Positions 24,890 to 31,293 of a stretch of DNA of 64,000 nucleotides are shown in pieces. The position numbers and the translations under genes are program-made. This DNA comes from Falsarthrobacter nasiphocae. GTDB lineage: Bacteria; Actinomycetota; Actinomycetes; Actinomycetales; Micrococcaceae. Where the stretch lies: positions 1,322,965-1,386,964 of the forward strand of contig NZ_JAVDUI010000001.1 in NCBI RefSeq assembly GCF_031456275.1, written 5' to 3'. The notes under the pieces were generated by a model. The model saw nothing but the letters and a program-made list of their open reading frames with translations, was not told the DNA's origin and searched no databases. Each line of letters starts with the position of its first letter. Positions within the stretch are counted from its first letter, which is position 1.

Positions 24890-25675
24890 GTGAAAAACCC
24901 TGCGGACCGCCCCCACCGTTACCTGGCCCTCGGAGACTCCTTCACTGAGGGCGTCGGAGACTGGGACGCCTCTCGCCCGAACGGCGTGCGCGGGTGGGCG
25001 GACCGGGTGGGCGAGCAGCTCATCGCCACGGGGGAGTGGAGCTACGCGAACCTCGCCGTGCGCGGGAAGAAGGCGGGCCAGGTTCTCGCTGAGCAGCTCC
25101 CCGAGGCGCTCCGCCTCAAGCCCACGCTCGTGACCTGCTACGCGGGCGGCAACGACTTCCTCCGCCCAAGCGTGGACCTCGACGCGGTCGTGTCCGCGTA
25201 TGTCGCAGGCCTGGCTCGCCTCGTGGATGCGGGCTGCGAGGTCGCCGTGTTCACGGCGTTCGACAGCGGCGCCTCCAAGACGTTCACAGCCACCCGCAGC
25301 CGCGCGGCGCTCTACAACGAGCTGTTGCGGGAGGGCGCTGACCGCGAGGGGTTCGCCGTCGTCGACTTCTGGAGGATGAAGGAGTTCCAGGACTGGCGGT
25401 ACTGGGACGAGGACCGGCTCCACCTTGCCTCGCTGGGTCACGCGCGCATGGCCGAGAACGTCCTGGCGGCGCTCGGGAAGGCCGAGGAGGTGGAGGTCCC
25501 GGACCTCGGTGAGGCCCCTCGCCTGAGGCGCCTGGAGGCCATCGAGGCGGACCTGGTTTGGGCCCGCAAGCACTTTGTGCCATGGGTGGGGCGCAGGGTG
25601 CGCGGCGTCTCGTCCGGAGACGGCATGAAGCCCAAGTACCCGGAGTTTGTGGCAGATCTCACCGAGTCCGCCTGA
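24890..25675 (+). CDS. SGNH/GDSL hydrolase
   Basis: A 261-residue cytosolic hydrolase with the SGNH blocks: GDSFTEG near residue 17 (nucleophile Ser), GGNDF near 85 and DRLHLASLGHARMA near 180 (Asp and His). Substrates in the family are esters of acyl or carbohydrate type. GTG 24890 is the start, with no clear ribosome-binding site; a TAGGCT -10 candidate about 10 bases upstream suggests a leaderless transcript. The C-terminal 60 residues (WARKHFVPWVGRRVRG) are a basic extension common in actinobacterial members. Confidence 0.88.
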   Translation: MKNPADRPHRYLALGDSFTEGVGDWDASRPNGVRGWADRVGEQLIATGEWSYANLAVRGKKAGQVLAEQLPEALRLKPTLVTCYAGGNDFLRPSVDLDAVVSAYVAGLARLVDAGCEVAVFTAFDSGASKTFTATRSRAALYNELLREGADREGFAVVDFWRMKEFQDWRYWDEDRLHLASLGHARMAENVLAALGKAEEVEVPDLGEAPRLRRLEAIEADLVWARKHFVPWVGRRVRGVSSGDGMKPKYPEFVADLTESA

Positions 25676-25857
25676 TCCTCCGTGATTTCAGGGGATGTGC
25701 CGGGTCCCTGCACAGGGTGAAGGGCCGGATTCGAGGGGCTCAACTCGGGTCGTTCGCTTGCCTTCTGTAAGGTTGCTTGCCGTGCCTGGGGCCGAGTGCC
25801 CCAGCCGGGGCCGCCGCCGCGCGGCCTCGTCGCCGAATAACGGAGAGAAGGCATCCT

Positions 25858-27576
25858 ATGCCCCCCGCTACCCCGGCTGAGGCCAAGTCCCCGGCCGCCC
25901 GGAAGAACACAATCAAGGTCCGCAAGCGCCGGATCGAACAGGACGACGTCAACGTCGTCGACAAGCCGACCCTCAAGACCGCCATGGGCGGCACCCTCGT
26001 GGGCAACTTCATGGAGTGGTACGACGTCGGAGTCTACGGCTACCTTGCCGTGACGATGGGTCGCCTGTTCCTGCCCGAGGGAAGCGAGGCCGCGCAGAGC
26101 CTCTTCGGCCTCGCGACCTTCGCCGTCACCTTCATCGCCCGCCCGCTCGGCGGCGTCGTCTTCGGTCACTTCGGTGACAAGATCGGCCGCCAGAAGATCC
26201 TCGCGCTGACCCTCATCATGATGGCCGCGAGCACGGCCATCATCGGCATCCTGCCCACGGCCGCGACGTGGGGCGTCTGGGCCACCGGCATCCTCATCCT
26301 CCTCAAGCTCATCCAGGGCTTCTCGACGGGCGGCGAGTACGCGGGCGCCACGACGTTCGTCTCGGAGTACGCGCCGGACAAGAAGCGCGGCTTCTTCGCG
26401 TCCTTCCTCGACCTCGGCTCCTACCTGGGCTTCGCCTCCGGCGCGCTCCTCGTGACGCTGCTCGAGGTCGGCCTCGGCGAGGAGACCATGCTCGCGTGGG
26501 GCTGGCGCATCCCGTTCCTCGTGGCCATCCCGCTCGGTGCCTCGGCGATCTACTTCCGCCTCAAGATCGAGGAGTCCCCGGCGTACGCCGCGGCCCTGGA
26601 CCAGGCGGAGGCCCGCAACGAGGACGCCATCGATCCGAAGATGACGGAGACGGGCACGAAGGGCGTCCTCAAGCACTACTGGCGCGAGATCCTCGTGGCC
26701 TTCACGCTCGTGGCCGCCGCGAACACGGCGGGCTACGCGCTCACCTCGTACATGCCGACCTACCTCACGGAGAGCCTCGGCTACGACGTGCTCAAGGGCA
26801 CGGCCGTCACGGTGCCGGTCCTCGTCGCCATGGCGCTCCTCATCCCGTTCGGCGGCAAGCTCTCTGACAAGATCGGCCGCCGCCCGGTGCTCTGGCTGGC
26901 GTCGGGCCTGACGATCGTCCTGGCGATCCCCGCGTTCATGCTCATGCAGCGCGGCGAGGTCTGGGCCACCGCGCTGGGCCTCGGCATGATGGCCCTCTCG
27001 GTGCTCTTCTACGTGGCCAACCTGGCCTCGGCCCTGCCGGCGCAGTTCCCGACCGCCTCGCGCTACGCGGGCATGGGCATCGCCTACAACCTCGCCGTGG
27101 CGATCTTCGGCGGCACTGCCGGCCTCATCATGGAGTCCCTCATTCAGGCGACGGGCAACACGATGATGCCCGCCTACTGGCTCATGGCGACGAGCGTCGT
27201 CGGCGCCATTGCGGTGATCTTCCTCAAGGAGTCGGCGAACCGCCCGCTCCCGGGCTCGATGCCTTCCGTGGAGACGGACGAGGAGGCGCGTGAGATCGTC
27301 GAGAACCAGGTGGAGAACGAGAACATCGATCACGATCTCCTTCCCCTCGACGTCGTGCCGGTGCGCCACCCGGACGCGCTGCCTGCGGACTCTGCGGAGA
27401 CCCTTGAGGTTCCGCTGTCCTCCATGGGCGACGACGTCCTGGCCGAGGCGCGCACGCACACCGCCGGCCAGGGAGCGGGCGCCGCGGGCGGCCTCGGCGT
27501 CGACCCTGCCGCCGGCCTGGGCGTGGACCCGGACGTGGACCCGCACCCGGCGGCGCCCCGCCGCGCGGCGGACTGA
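25858..27576 (+). CDS. MFS transporter, metabolite:H+ symporter (ProP-like)
   Basis: The 572-residue protein has a 50-residue hydrophilic N-tail, then twelve predicted spans. Family signs include GNFMEWYDVGVYGYLAVTMG, FGHFGDKIGRQKIL (MFS motif A), STGGEYAGATTFVSEYAP and SDKIGRRPVL in the second half; together these place it in the MHS group with ProP, KgtP and ShiA. Osmoprotectant or carboxylate uptake is likely but unproven. The C-tail of about 100 residues is acidic and ends with a GLGVDP repeat. ATG 25858 is preferred to 25777 because AGAAGG lies 7 bases upstream. A strong hairpin follows. Confidence 0.9.
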   Translation: MPPATPAEAKSPAARKNTIKVRKRRIEQDDVNVVDKPTLKTAMGGTLVGNFMEWYDVGVYGYLAVTMGRLFLPEGSEAAQSLFGLATFAVTFIARPLGGVVFGHFGDKIGRQKILALTLIMMAASTAIIGILPTAATWGVWATGILILLKLIQGFSTGGEYAGATTFVSEYAPDKKRGFFASFLDLGSYLGFASGALLVTLLEVGLGEETMLAWGWRIPFLVAIPLGASAIYFRLKIEESPAYAAALDQAEARNEDAIDPKMTETGTKGVLKHYWREILVAFTLVAAANTAGYALTSYMPTYLTESLGYDVLKGTAVTVPVLVAMALLIPFGGKLSDKIGRRPVLWLASGLTIVLAIPAFMLMQRGEVWATALGLGMMALSVLFYVANLASALPAQFPTASRYAGMGIAYNLAVAIFGGTAGLIMESLIQATGNTMMPAYWLMATSVVGAIAVIFLKESANRPLPGSMPSVETDEEAREIVENQVENENIDHDLLPLDVVPVRHPDALPADSAETLEVPLSSMGDDVLAEARTHTAGQGAGAAGGLGVDPAAGLGVDPDVDPHPAAPRRAAD

Positions 27577-27619
27577 CCCGCCTGGGGGACGCCGCTCCAC
27601 GGCGACCCCCGCGTCAGCG

Positions 27620-27664
27620 ACGGCGCCCCGTCTGCCCGGAGAGATCCGGCGGGCGGGGCGCCGT
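27620..27664 (+). terminator. strong hairpin terminator after the MFS gene
   Basis: ACGGCGCCCC (27620-27629) pairs with GGGGCGCCGT (27655-27664), with an inner GCCCG/CGGGC stem. It sits 44 bases after the MFS stop and just before the ribosomal protein promoter. Confidence 0.75.
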
Positions 27665-27712
27665 TCCGCGTCCTGCGGGGCGCGGGTGTGACGAGGGCCA
27701 AGTGGCCCGGGT

Positions 27713-27741
27713 TTGGCCTGAGGGGTTTGGGCGACTAGGAT
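27713..27741 (+). promoter_or_regulatory. candidate sigma-70 promoter for rpmB-rpmG-rpsN
   Basis: TTGGCC (27713-27718) and TAGGAT (27736-27741) are separated by 17 bases. Transcription would start near 27748, giving a leader of about 285 bases before rpmB. Confidence 0.6.
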
Positions 27742-27747
27742 GGGAAG

Positions 27748-28033
27748 GCGTTAAGTCGCGCTTTGCCGTGCCTTCACTTCGGTCTGATCCGCAGGAGGCG
27801 CTGGCGGGCGCAGCACCCGCAACGCAGACCGCTCTCCTGGGGAAAAACGGGAGAGCTGGTTCTCACCGGTTTTCTCGCGGCGGGGGGCCCGCGGCTGGAT
27901 CTCACCCAGCTTGGTCACCCTCTTCGAAAGCTGCAGTACGCACGGTGTCACTACTGGCGGCGGGGGCACTTCGATCGCAGAGGGATCTGTAGAAAAGAAC
28001 CCCCGCTAGTTACTACATCTTTGAGGAGTGATC
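27748..28033 (+). other. long structured leader upstream of rpmB
   Basis: About 285 bases without a convincing gene. It can form several hairpins: an AAAACGG/CCGGTTTT pairing around 27844-27880 and a GCGGGGG/CCCCCGC pairing that brings about 27960 next to about 28005, just before the ribosome-binding site GGAG (28025-28028). No Zur-like box and no known riboswitch core were seen. Autoregulation by a ribosomal protein or an attenuator is possible; neither is shown by the sequence alone. Confidence 0.45.
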
Positions 28034-28270
28034 ATGGCAGCACATTGCCAGGTGACCGGAGCCCAGCCTGGGTTCGGCCACAGCATTTCGCACTCGCACC
28101 GCCGCACCAAGCGTCGGTTCGATCCGAATATTCAGAAGAAGCGCTACTGGGTCCCGTCCCTGCGCCGCAACGTCACGCTGACCCTGTCGGCCCGTGGCAT
28201 CAAGGTGATCGACGTCCGCGGCATTGACGCCGTCGTCGCCGACCTCATCGCGAAGGGAGTGAAGCTCTAG
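28034..28270 (+). CDS. rpmB: 50S ribosomal protein L28 (zinc-free)
   Basis: The 78-residue product matches L28: [31 protein letters not shown] then [22 protein letters not shown]. Only one Cys is present, so no zinc ribbon: the C-minus form. ATG 28034 is used because GGAG lies 6 bases before; an in-frame GTG at 28028 would overlap that site. Its stop overlaps the rpmG GTG by one base. It forms an operon with rpmG and rpsN. Confidence 0.95.
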   Translation: MAAHCQVTGAQPGFGHSISHSHRRTKRRFDPNIQKKRYWVPSLRRNVTLTLSARGIKVIDVRGIDAVVADLIAKGVKL

Positions 28271-28440
28271 TGGCCAAGAAGGACAAGGACGTTCGTCCGA
28301 TCATCAAGCTCAAGTCCACCGCTGGCACGGGCTTCACGTACGTGACCCGCAAGAACCGCCGGAACAACCCGGACCGCATGGTCCTCAAGAAGTATGATCC
28401 GGTTGTTCGCCAGCACGTTGATTTCCGAGAGGAGCGCTAG
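28270..28440 (+). CDS. rpmG: 50S ribosomal protein L33 (zinc-free)
   Basis: This 56-residue protein was too short for automatic listing but is clear: [20 protein letters not shown], then [22 protein letters not shown], ending VDFREER. It lacks the two CxxC pairs of the zinc-binding form, so it is the C-minus paralog. GTG 28270 shares a base with the rpmB stop; a GTG start with strong coupling. It sits 3 bases before rpsN. Confidence 0.95.
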   Translation: MAKKDKDVRPIIKLKSTAGTGFTYVTRKNRRNNPDRMVLKKYDPVVRQHVDFREER

Positions 28441-28443
28441 ACC

Positions 28444-28749
28444 ATGGCTAAGAAGTCCAAGATCGCTCGCAACGAGCAGCGCAAGGCCATTGTCGAGCGT
28501 TACGCCGCGAAGCGCGCCGAGCTCAAGAAGACGCTCGTCGACGAAAACGCGACGGACGAGGCTCGCGAGGAGGCCCGCCTGGGTCTTCAGAAGCTTCCCC
28601 GCAACGCGTCGCCCGTTCGTGTTCGCAACCGCGACATGATCGACGGCCGCCCGCGCGGCACCTTCCAGAAGTTCGGCATCTCGCGCGTTCGCTTCCGCGA
28701 GATGGCCCACAAGGGCGAGCTCCCGGGCATCACCAAGTCCTCCTGGTAG
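28444..28749 (+). CDS. rpsN: 30S ribosomal protein S14 (long, zinc-free)
   Basis: A 101-residue S14 of the long C-minus type, without the CxxC...CxxC ribbon of the short form: [40 protein letters not shown] and [28 protein letters not shown] are diagnostic. GAGAGGAG lies before ATG 28444. Together with L28 and L33 it makes a set that needs no zinc. In many Actinobacteria such a set is Zur-controlled and backs up zinc-containing copies, but no Zur site was recognised here, so this may be the only or main copy. Confidence 0.95.
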   Translation: MAKKSKIARNEQRKAIVERYAAKRAELKKTLVDENATDEAREEARLGLQKLPRNASPVRVRNRDMIDGRPRGTFQKFGISRVRFREMAHKGELPGITKSSW

Positions 28750-28799
28750 GACGCGCCCCGCGGCCCGGCCCAGCACAGGGCAGGCCGCCTGTGTGCAGA

Positions 28800-28839
28800 C
28801 CGAAAGGCGTCATTCCCTCACGGGGATGGCGCCTTTCGG
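28800..28839 (+). terminator. terminator after rpsN
   Basis: Perfect CCGAAAGGCG (28800-28809) and CGCCTTTCGG (28830-28839) arms around a 20-base loop, 50 bases after the rpsN stop. Confidence 0.75.
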
Positions 28840-28994
28840 CGTTCCCTCCGCCGTCACAGGCCCCGCCATCCGTGAAAACCCCGCGAATCCGGGCCGAATC
28901 TTGCCATCGAGGGCTCGAACGCTGGTATGTTCGGAGGCAGAAGCCGGAGCTCGCTCCGAGCTCACCGCATACCAACCAGGTCCAGGAGGACACT

Positions 28995-29276
28995 ATGGCA
29001 ATGAATCGCAGCGAACTCGTCGCAGCCGTCGCAGAGAAGTCGGGCAACTCGCAGGCCGCCGTCAACGGCGTTCTCGACGCCGTTTTCGAGGTCTTCACCG
29101 CCCAGATCTCCAAGGGCGAGAAGGTCACGATCCCCGGCTGGCTCGCCGTCGAGCGCACGGACCGTGCCGCTCGCAAGGGCCGCAACCCGCAGACCGGCGC
29201 CGAGATCGAGATCCCGGCCGGCCACGGCGTCAAGCTGACCGCCGGCTCCAAGCTCAAGGCCGCCGTCGCCAAGTAG
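28995..29276 (+). CDS. hup: HU family nucleoid-associated protein
   Basis: The 93-residue product is a standard HU: MNRSELVAAVAEKSGNSQAAVNGVLDAVF, the DNA-contacting arm near GWLAVERTDRAARKGRNPQTG and the closing KLTAGSKLKAAVAK. It lacks the long Lys/Ala-rich C-tail of mycobacterial HupB and many actinobacterial HU paralogs, so it is the short form. ATG 28995 has AGGAGG five bases upstream; longer upstream in-frame openings are ignored. It has its own terminator and lies 245 bases after rpsN, with a TATGTT -10 candidate near 28924. It bends and compacts DNA. Confidence 0.95.
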   Translation: MAMNRSELVAAVAEKSGNSQAAVNGVLDAVFEVFTAQISKGEKVTIPGWLAVERTDRAARKGRNPQTGAEIEIPAGHGVKLTAGSKLKAAVAK

Positions 29277-29301
29277 TTCTCAGTCGCCGTCTGACGGCGA
29301 G

Positions 29302-29334
29302 AGGCCGCCTTCCCCGAGCAGGGGAGGGCGGCCT
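29302..29334 (+). terminator. terminator after hup
   Basis: AGGCCGCC (29302-29309) pairs with GGCGGCCT (29327-29334), extended by an inner TCCCC/GGGGA. It lies 26 bases after the HU stop. Confidence 0.8.
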
Positions 29335-29399
29335 TCGGCGTTTCGCGGCCGACGCGTAGAATGGACGGGTACGGCGGACGGCAACGGAAGGGGCGGCTG

Positions 29400-30101
29400 A
29401 TGAGCACTCTGACGCGCGCTGCCCTTCTGGCCGCGCTCGCCACGCTCTTCGCGTCCGCCGGTCACGCGCTCGCCTCGCTGGCGGGCGGTGGGGGCCACGG
29501 GCTCTCGCTCGGCGGCTTCGCGGTGGCGTGGCTCATGGCCGTCATGGTCGCCTCCGTCTTGACGCGCTTCCGGCGCTCGGCGGCTGGCCTCGCGGCCATC
29601 CTGGGCCTCGGGCAGCTGGGCTTCCACGCGATCTTCATTCTCACCGCCCACGGCGCTTCTCACGACGACGCCCACGCCGCGGCGGCCTCCGCCGCCGCCT
29701 CGGCTCCCGCGGTGCTGGGCGGCCACGCCGCTCACGGCTACCCGGCCGTGCCCGTGCCGCACGCTGCGGGCGCGGGCCAGAGTGCCTTCGCCTCGTTCCT
29801 CGAGCCCGCGATGCTCTCCCTGCACGGGGCCGCGTGGCTGGCCAGCGTCGTCGTCGTCCTCTGGGCCCTGCGCGCAGCGGACCGCACCGCTGGCGCCGTG
29901 AGGATGGCCCACTCGCCGGCGCCGGCGGGCTTCTTCGGCCCGGGCGCCGCCCTCATTCTCTTCGAGACGTTCGCGGCCGTCCGCGCGCGGCTCGAGTCCC
30001 GTCTGCGCACCGTGCGGCTCGAGGCGGAGGCCTCGCCGCGCTGCGCGAGGTCCAGCATTCTCTCGGCGCCCCTCGGGGTGCGCGGGCCGCCCGTGTCCTG
30101 A
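29400..30101 (+). CDS. hypothetical membrane protein of the copper cluster
   Basis: A 233-residue protein with four or five hydrophobic segments (near residues 5-25, 35-55, 60-80, 140-160 and 175-195) separated by a His/Ala-rich loop (HGASHDDAHAAAA, GGHAAHGYPAVPVPHAAG) that could bind metal. No family is recognised with confidence. It immediately precedes copC, PCuAC and copD-ctaG on the same strand with 42 bases to copC, so a part in copper handling is plausible. ATG 29400 (MSTLTRAAL) with GGAAGG about 9 bases upstream is preferred over an in-frame ATG at 29361. Confidence 0.65.
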   Translation: MSTLTRAALLAALATLFASAGHALASLAGGGGHGLSLGGFAVAWLMAVMVASVLTRFRRSAAGLAAILGLGQLGFHAIFILTAHGASHDDAHAAAASAAASAPAVLGGHAAHGYPAVPVPHAAGAGQSAFASFLEPAMLSLHGAAWLASVVVVLWALRAADRTAGAVRMAHSPAPAGFFGPGAALILFETFAAVRARLESRLRTVRLEAEASPRCARSSILSAPLGVRGPPVS

Positions 30102-30143
30102 CGCAGTCTCCACTCACGTCAGGACCCACGAAAGGCAATTCCC

Positions 30144-30695
30144 ATGAGAGCCGCATTCAGGCGAGTCCTCCTCGCCGCACTTCTCCTCTTCGGGCTGACT
30201 GCTGGGGCCACAGTCCCTGCCACGGCCCACGATCTCCTCGTCTCCTCTGACCCGAGAGACGGCCAGACCATCCCCGCGTCCCAGCGGGCGTTCACGCTGA
30301 CGTACTCGGACAAGATCCAGACGTTCGGCGCCGAGGTCATCCTCGAGGACGCCAAGGGCAAGCGCCGGACCCTGACCCCGCAGATCTCGCGGGACCAGCT
30401 CCGGCTCACGCTGGATGAGGACTTGCCGCTCGGGGAGGGCACCCTCCGCTGGAGGGTTGTGTCCTCGGACGGACACCCGATCGAGGGGATCATTGCCTTC
30501 ACTGTTGCGGATCCGGGCGCGAGCACGACTGCGACTCCGACGGCCTCGTCGCCGGCCTCTCAGCCGAAGACGACGGCCGTGCCCTACCAGGAGCAGCCGG
30601 GCGTCAACTGGCCGCTCCTCATCGTCGGAATCACAGCAGTCGCGTGCGGCATCGCCGGGGGCATCCTCGGGATGCGCATGCGCAAGAAGGATTGA
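30144..30695 (+). CDS. copC: CopC-domain copper-binding protein
   Basis: This 183-residue protein has a signal peptide ending ATA (27-28 or so), so His29 would become the mature N-terminus, the usual Cu(II) ligand in CopC (HDLLVSSDP). The other ligand pair is visible as D109 and H111 in SSDGHPIEG. A Thr/Ser/Pro-rich linker near 125-150 leads to one C-terminal transmembrane span (about 156-177) and a basic MRMRKKD tail. So it is a membrane-anchored CopC, common in Gram-positive bacteria. It lies 6 bases before the PCuAC gene. Confidence 0.92.
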   Translation: MRAAFRRVLLAALLLFGLTAGATVPATAHDLLVSSDPRDGQTIPASQRAFTLTYSDKIQTFGAEVILEDAKGKRRTLTPQISRDQLRLTLDEDLPLGEGTLRWRVVSSDGHPIEGIIAFTVADPGASTTATPTASSPASQPKTTAVPYQEQPGVNWPLLIVGITAVACGIAGGILGMRMRKKD

Positions 30696-30701
30696 TCAGC
30701 C

Positions 30702-31289
30702 ATGAAGAACCTCTCCACGAAGTCCACGAAGCCCATCCTCACCCTCGCGGCCGCCGGCGCCCTGGCCCTCAGCCTCGCCGCCTGCTCCAACGGGGGCGGC
30801 ACCGCGCAGCCCTCGGCTTCGGCCAGCGCGTCCGCAGCACCGAGTGCCTCGGCGTCCGCCGCCTCGCCGGCCGCGTCGCCGAGCGCCTCGGTCAACGAGT
30901 CCAAGCCGCACCACCACGCGCCCATCGAGTCCGTGTCGGCGACGTTCGCCCCCGCTGAGAAGGGCGGGAAGACGTACGTTCTCGGCACGCTCAAGAACAC
31001 GGGCACCACGGCGATCACCATCAAGAGCGCCTCGAGCAAGTACGCGGGCACGGTCGAGCTCCACAAGACCGCAGCCGATGGCACGATGAGCGTCGACACC
31101 GAGGGCTGGACGATCGAGCCCGGCAAGACCCTCGAGCTCAAGGACGACGGGTTCCACATCGCCGTCAAGGATCTCAAGGCGGGGATGAAGAAGGGGGACA
31201 GCCTCGAGATCACGCTGACCACGACCGACGGCCCGGCGCACCTCGACCTGGTCGCGGGCGAGGCGGCCGCAGGCGGTCACCATCACTAG
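30702..31289 (+). CDS. PCu(A)C-type copper chaperone lipoprotein
   Basis: The 195-residue product has a lipobox LAAC (Cys28), a long Ser/Ala linker to about 65 and a HHH cluster at 70-72, then the PCuAC/DUF461 domain. Copper ligands can be placed: H121 in ELHKT, M129 in DGTM and H152 in FHIAV. Position 154, usually Met in the HxM pair, is Ala here, so one sulfur ligand is missing. The C-terminal HHH (193-195) may compensate. PCuAC proteins deliver Cu(I) to the CuA site or to SCO proteins for cytochrome oxidase. It is 4 bases before the copD-ctaG gene. Confidence 0.88.
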   Translation: MKNLSTKSTKPILTLAAAGALALSLAACSNGGGTAQPSASASASAAPSASASAASPAASPSASVNESKPHHHAPIESVSATFAPAEKGGKTYVLGTLKNTGTTAITIKSASSKYAGTVELHKTAADGTMSVDTEGWTIEPGKTLELKDDGFHIAVKDLKAGMKKGDSLEITLTTTDGPAHLDLVAGEAAAGGHHH

Positions 31290-31293
31290 TCCA

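Noticed and set aside
25438-27600. 720-codon minus-strand open frame opposite the MFS gene
   Set aside because: The MFS gene on the plus strand has membrane motifs and a terminator; the antisense translation is Arg/Glu/His-rich.
27702-27992. 96-codon open frame in the rpmB leader
   Set aside because: It starts upstream of the proposed transcription start, has no ribosome-binding site and no recognisable domain.
27748-28033. Cobalamin or other known riboswitch in the rpmB leader
   Set aside because: No AGGGAA/GCCACTG-type B12 core, no THI, SAM or ykok blocks were found.
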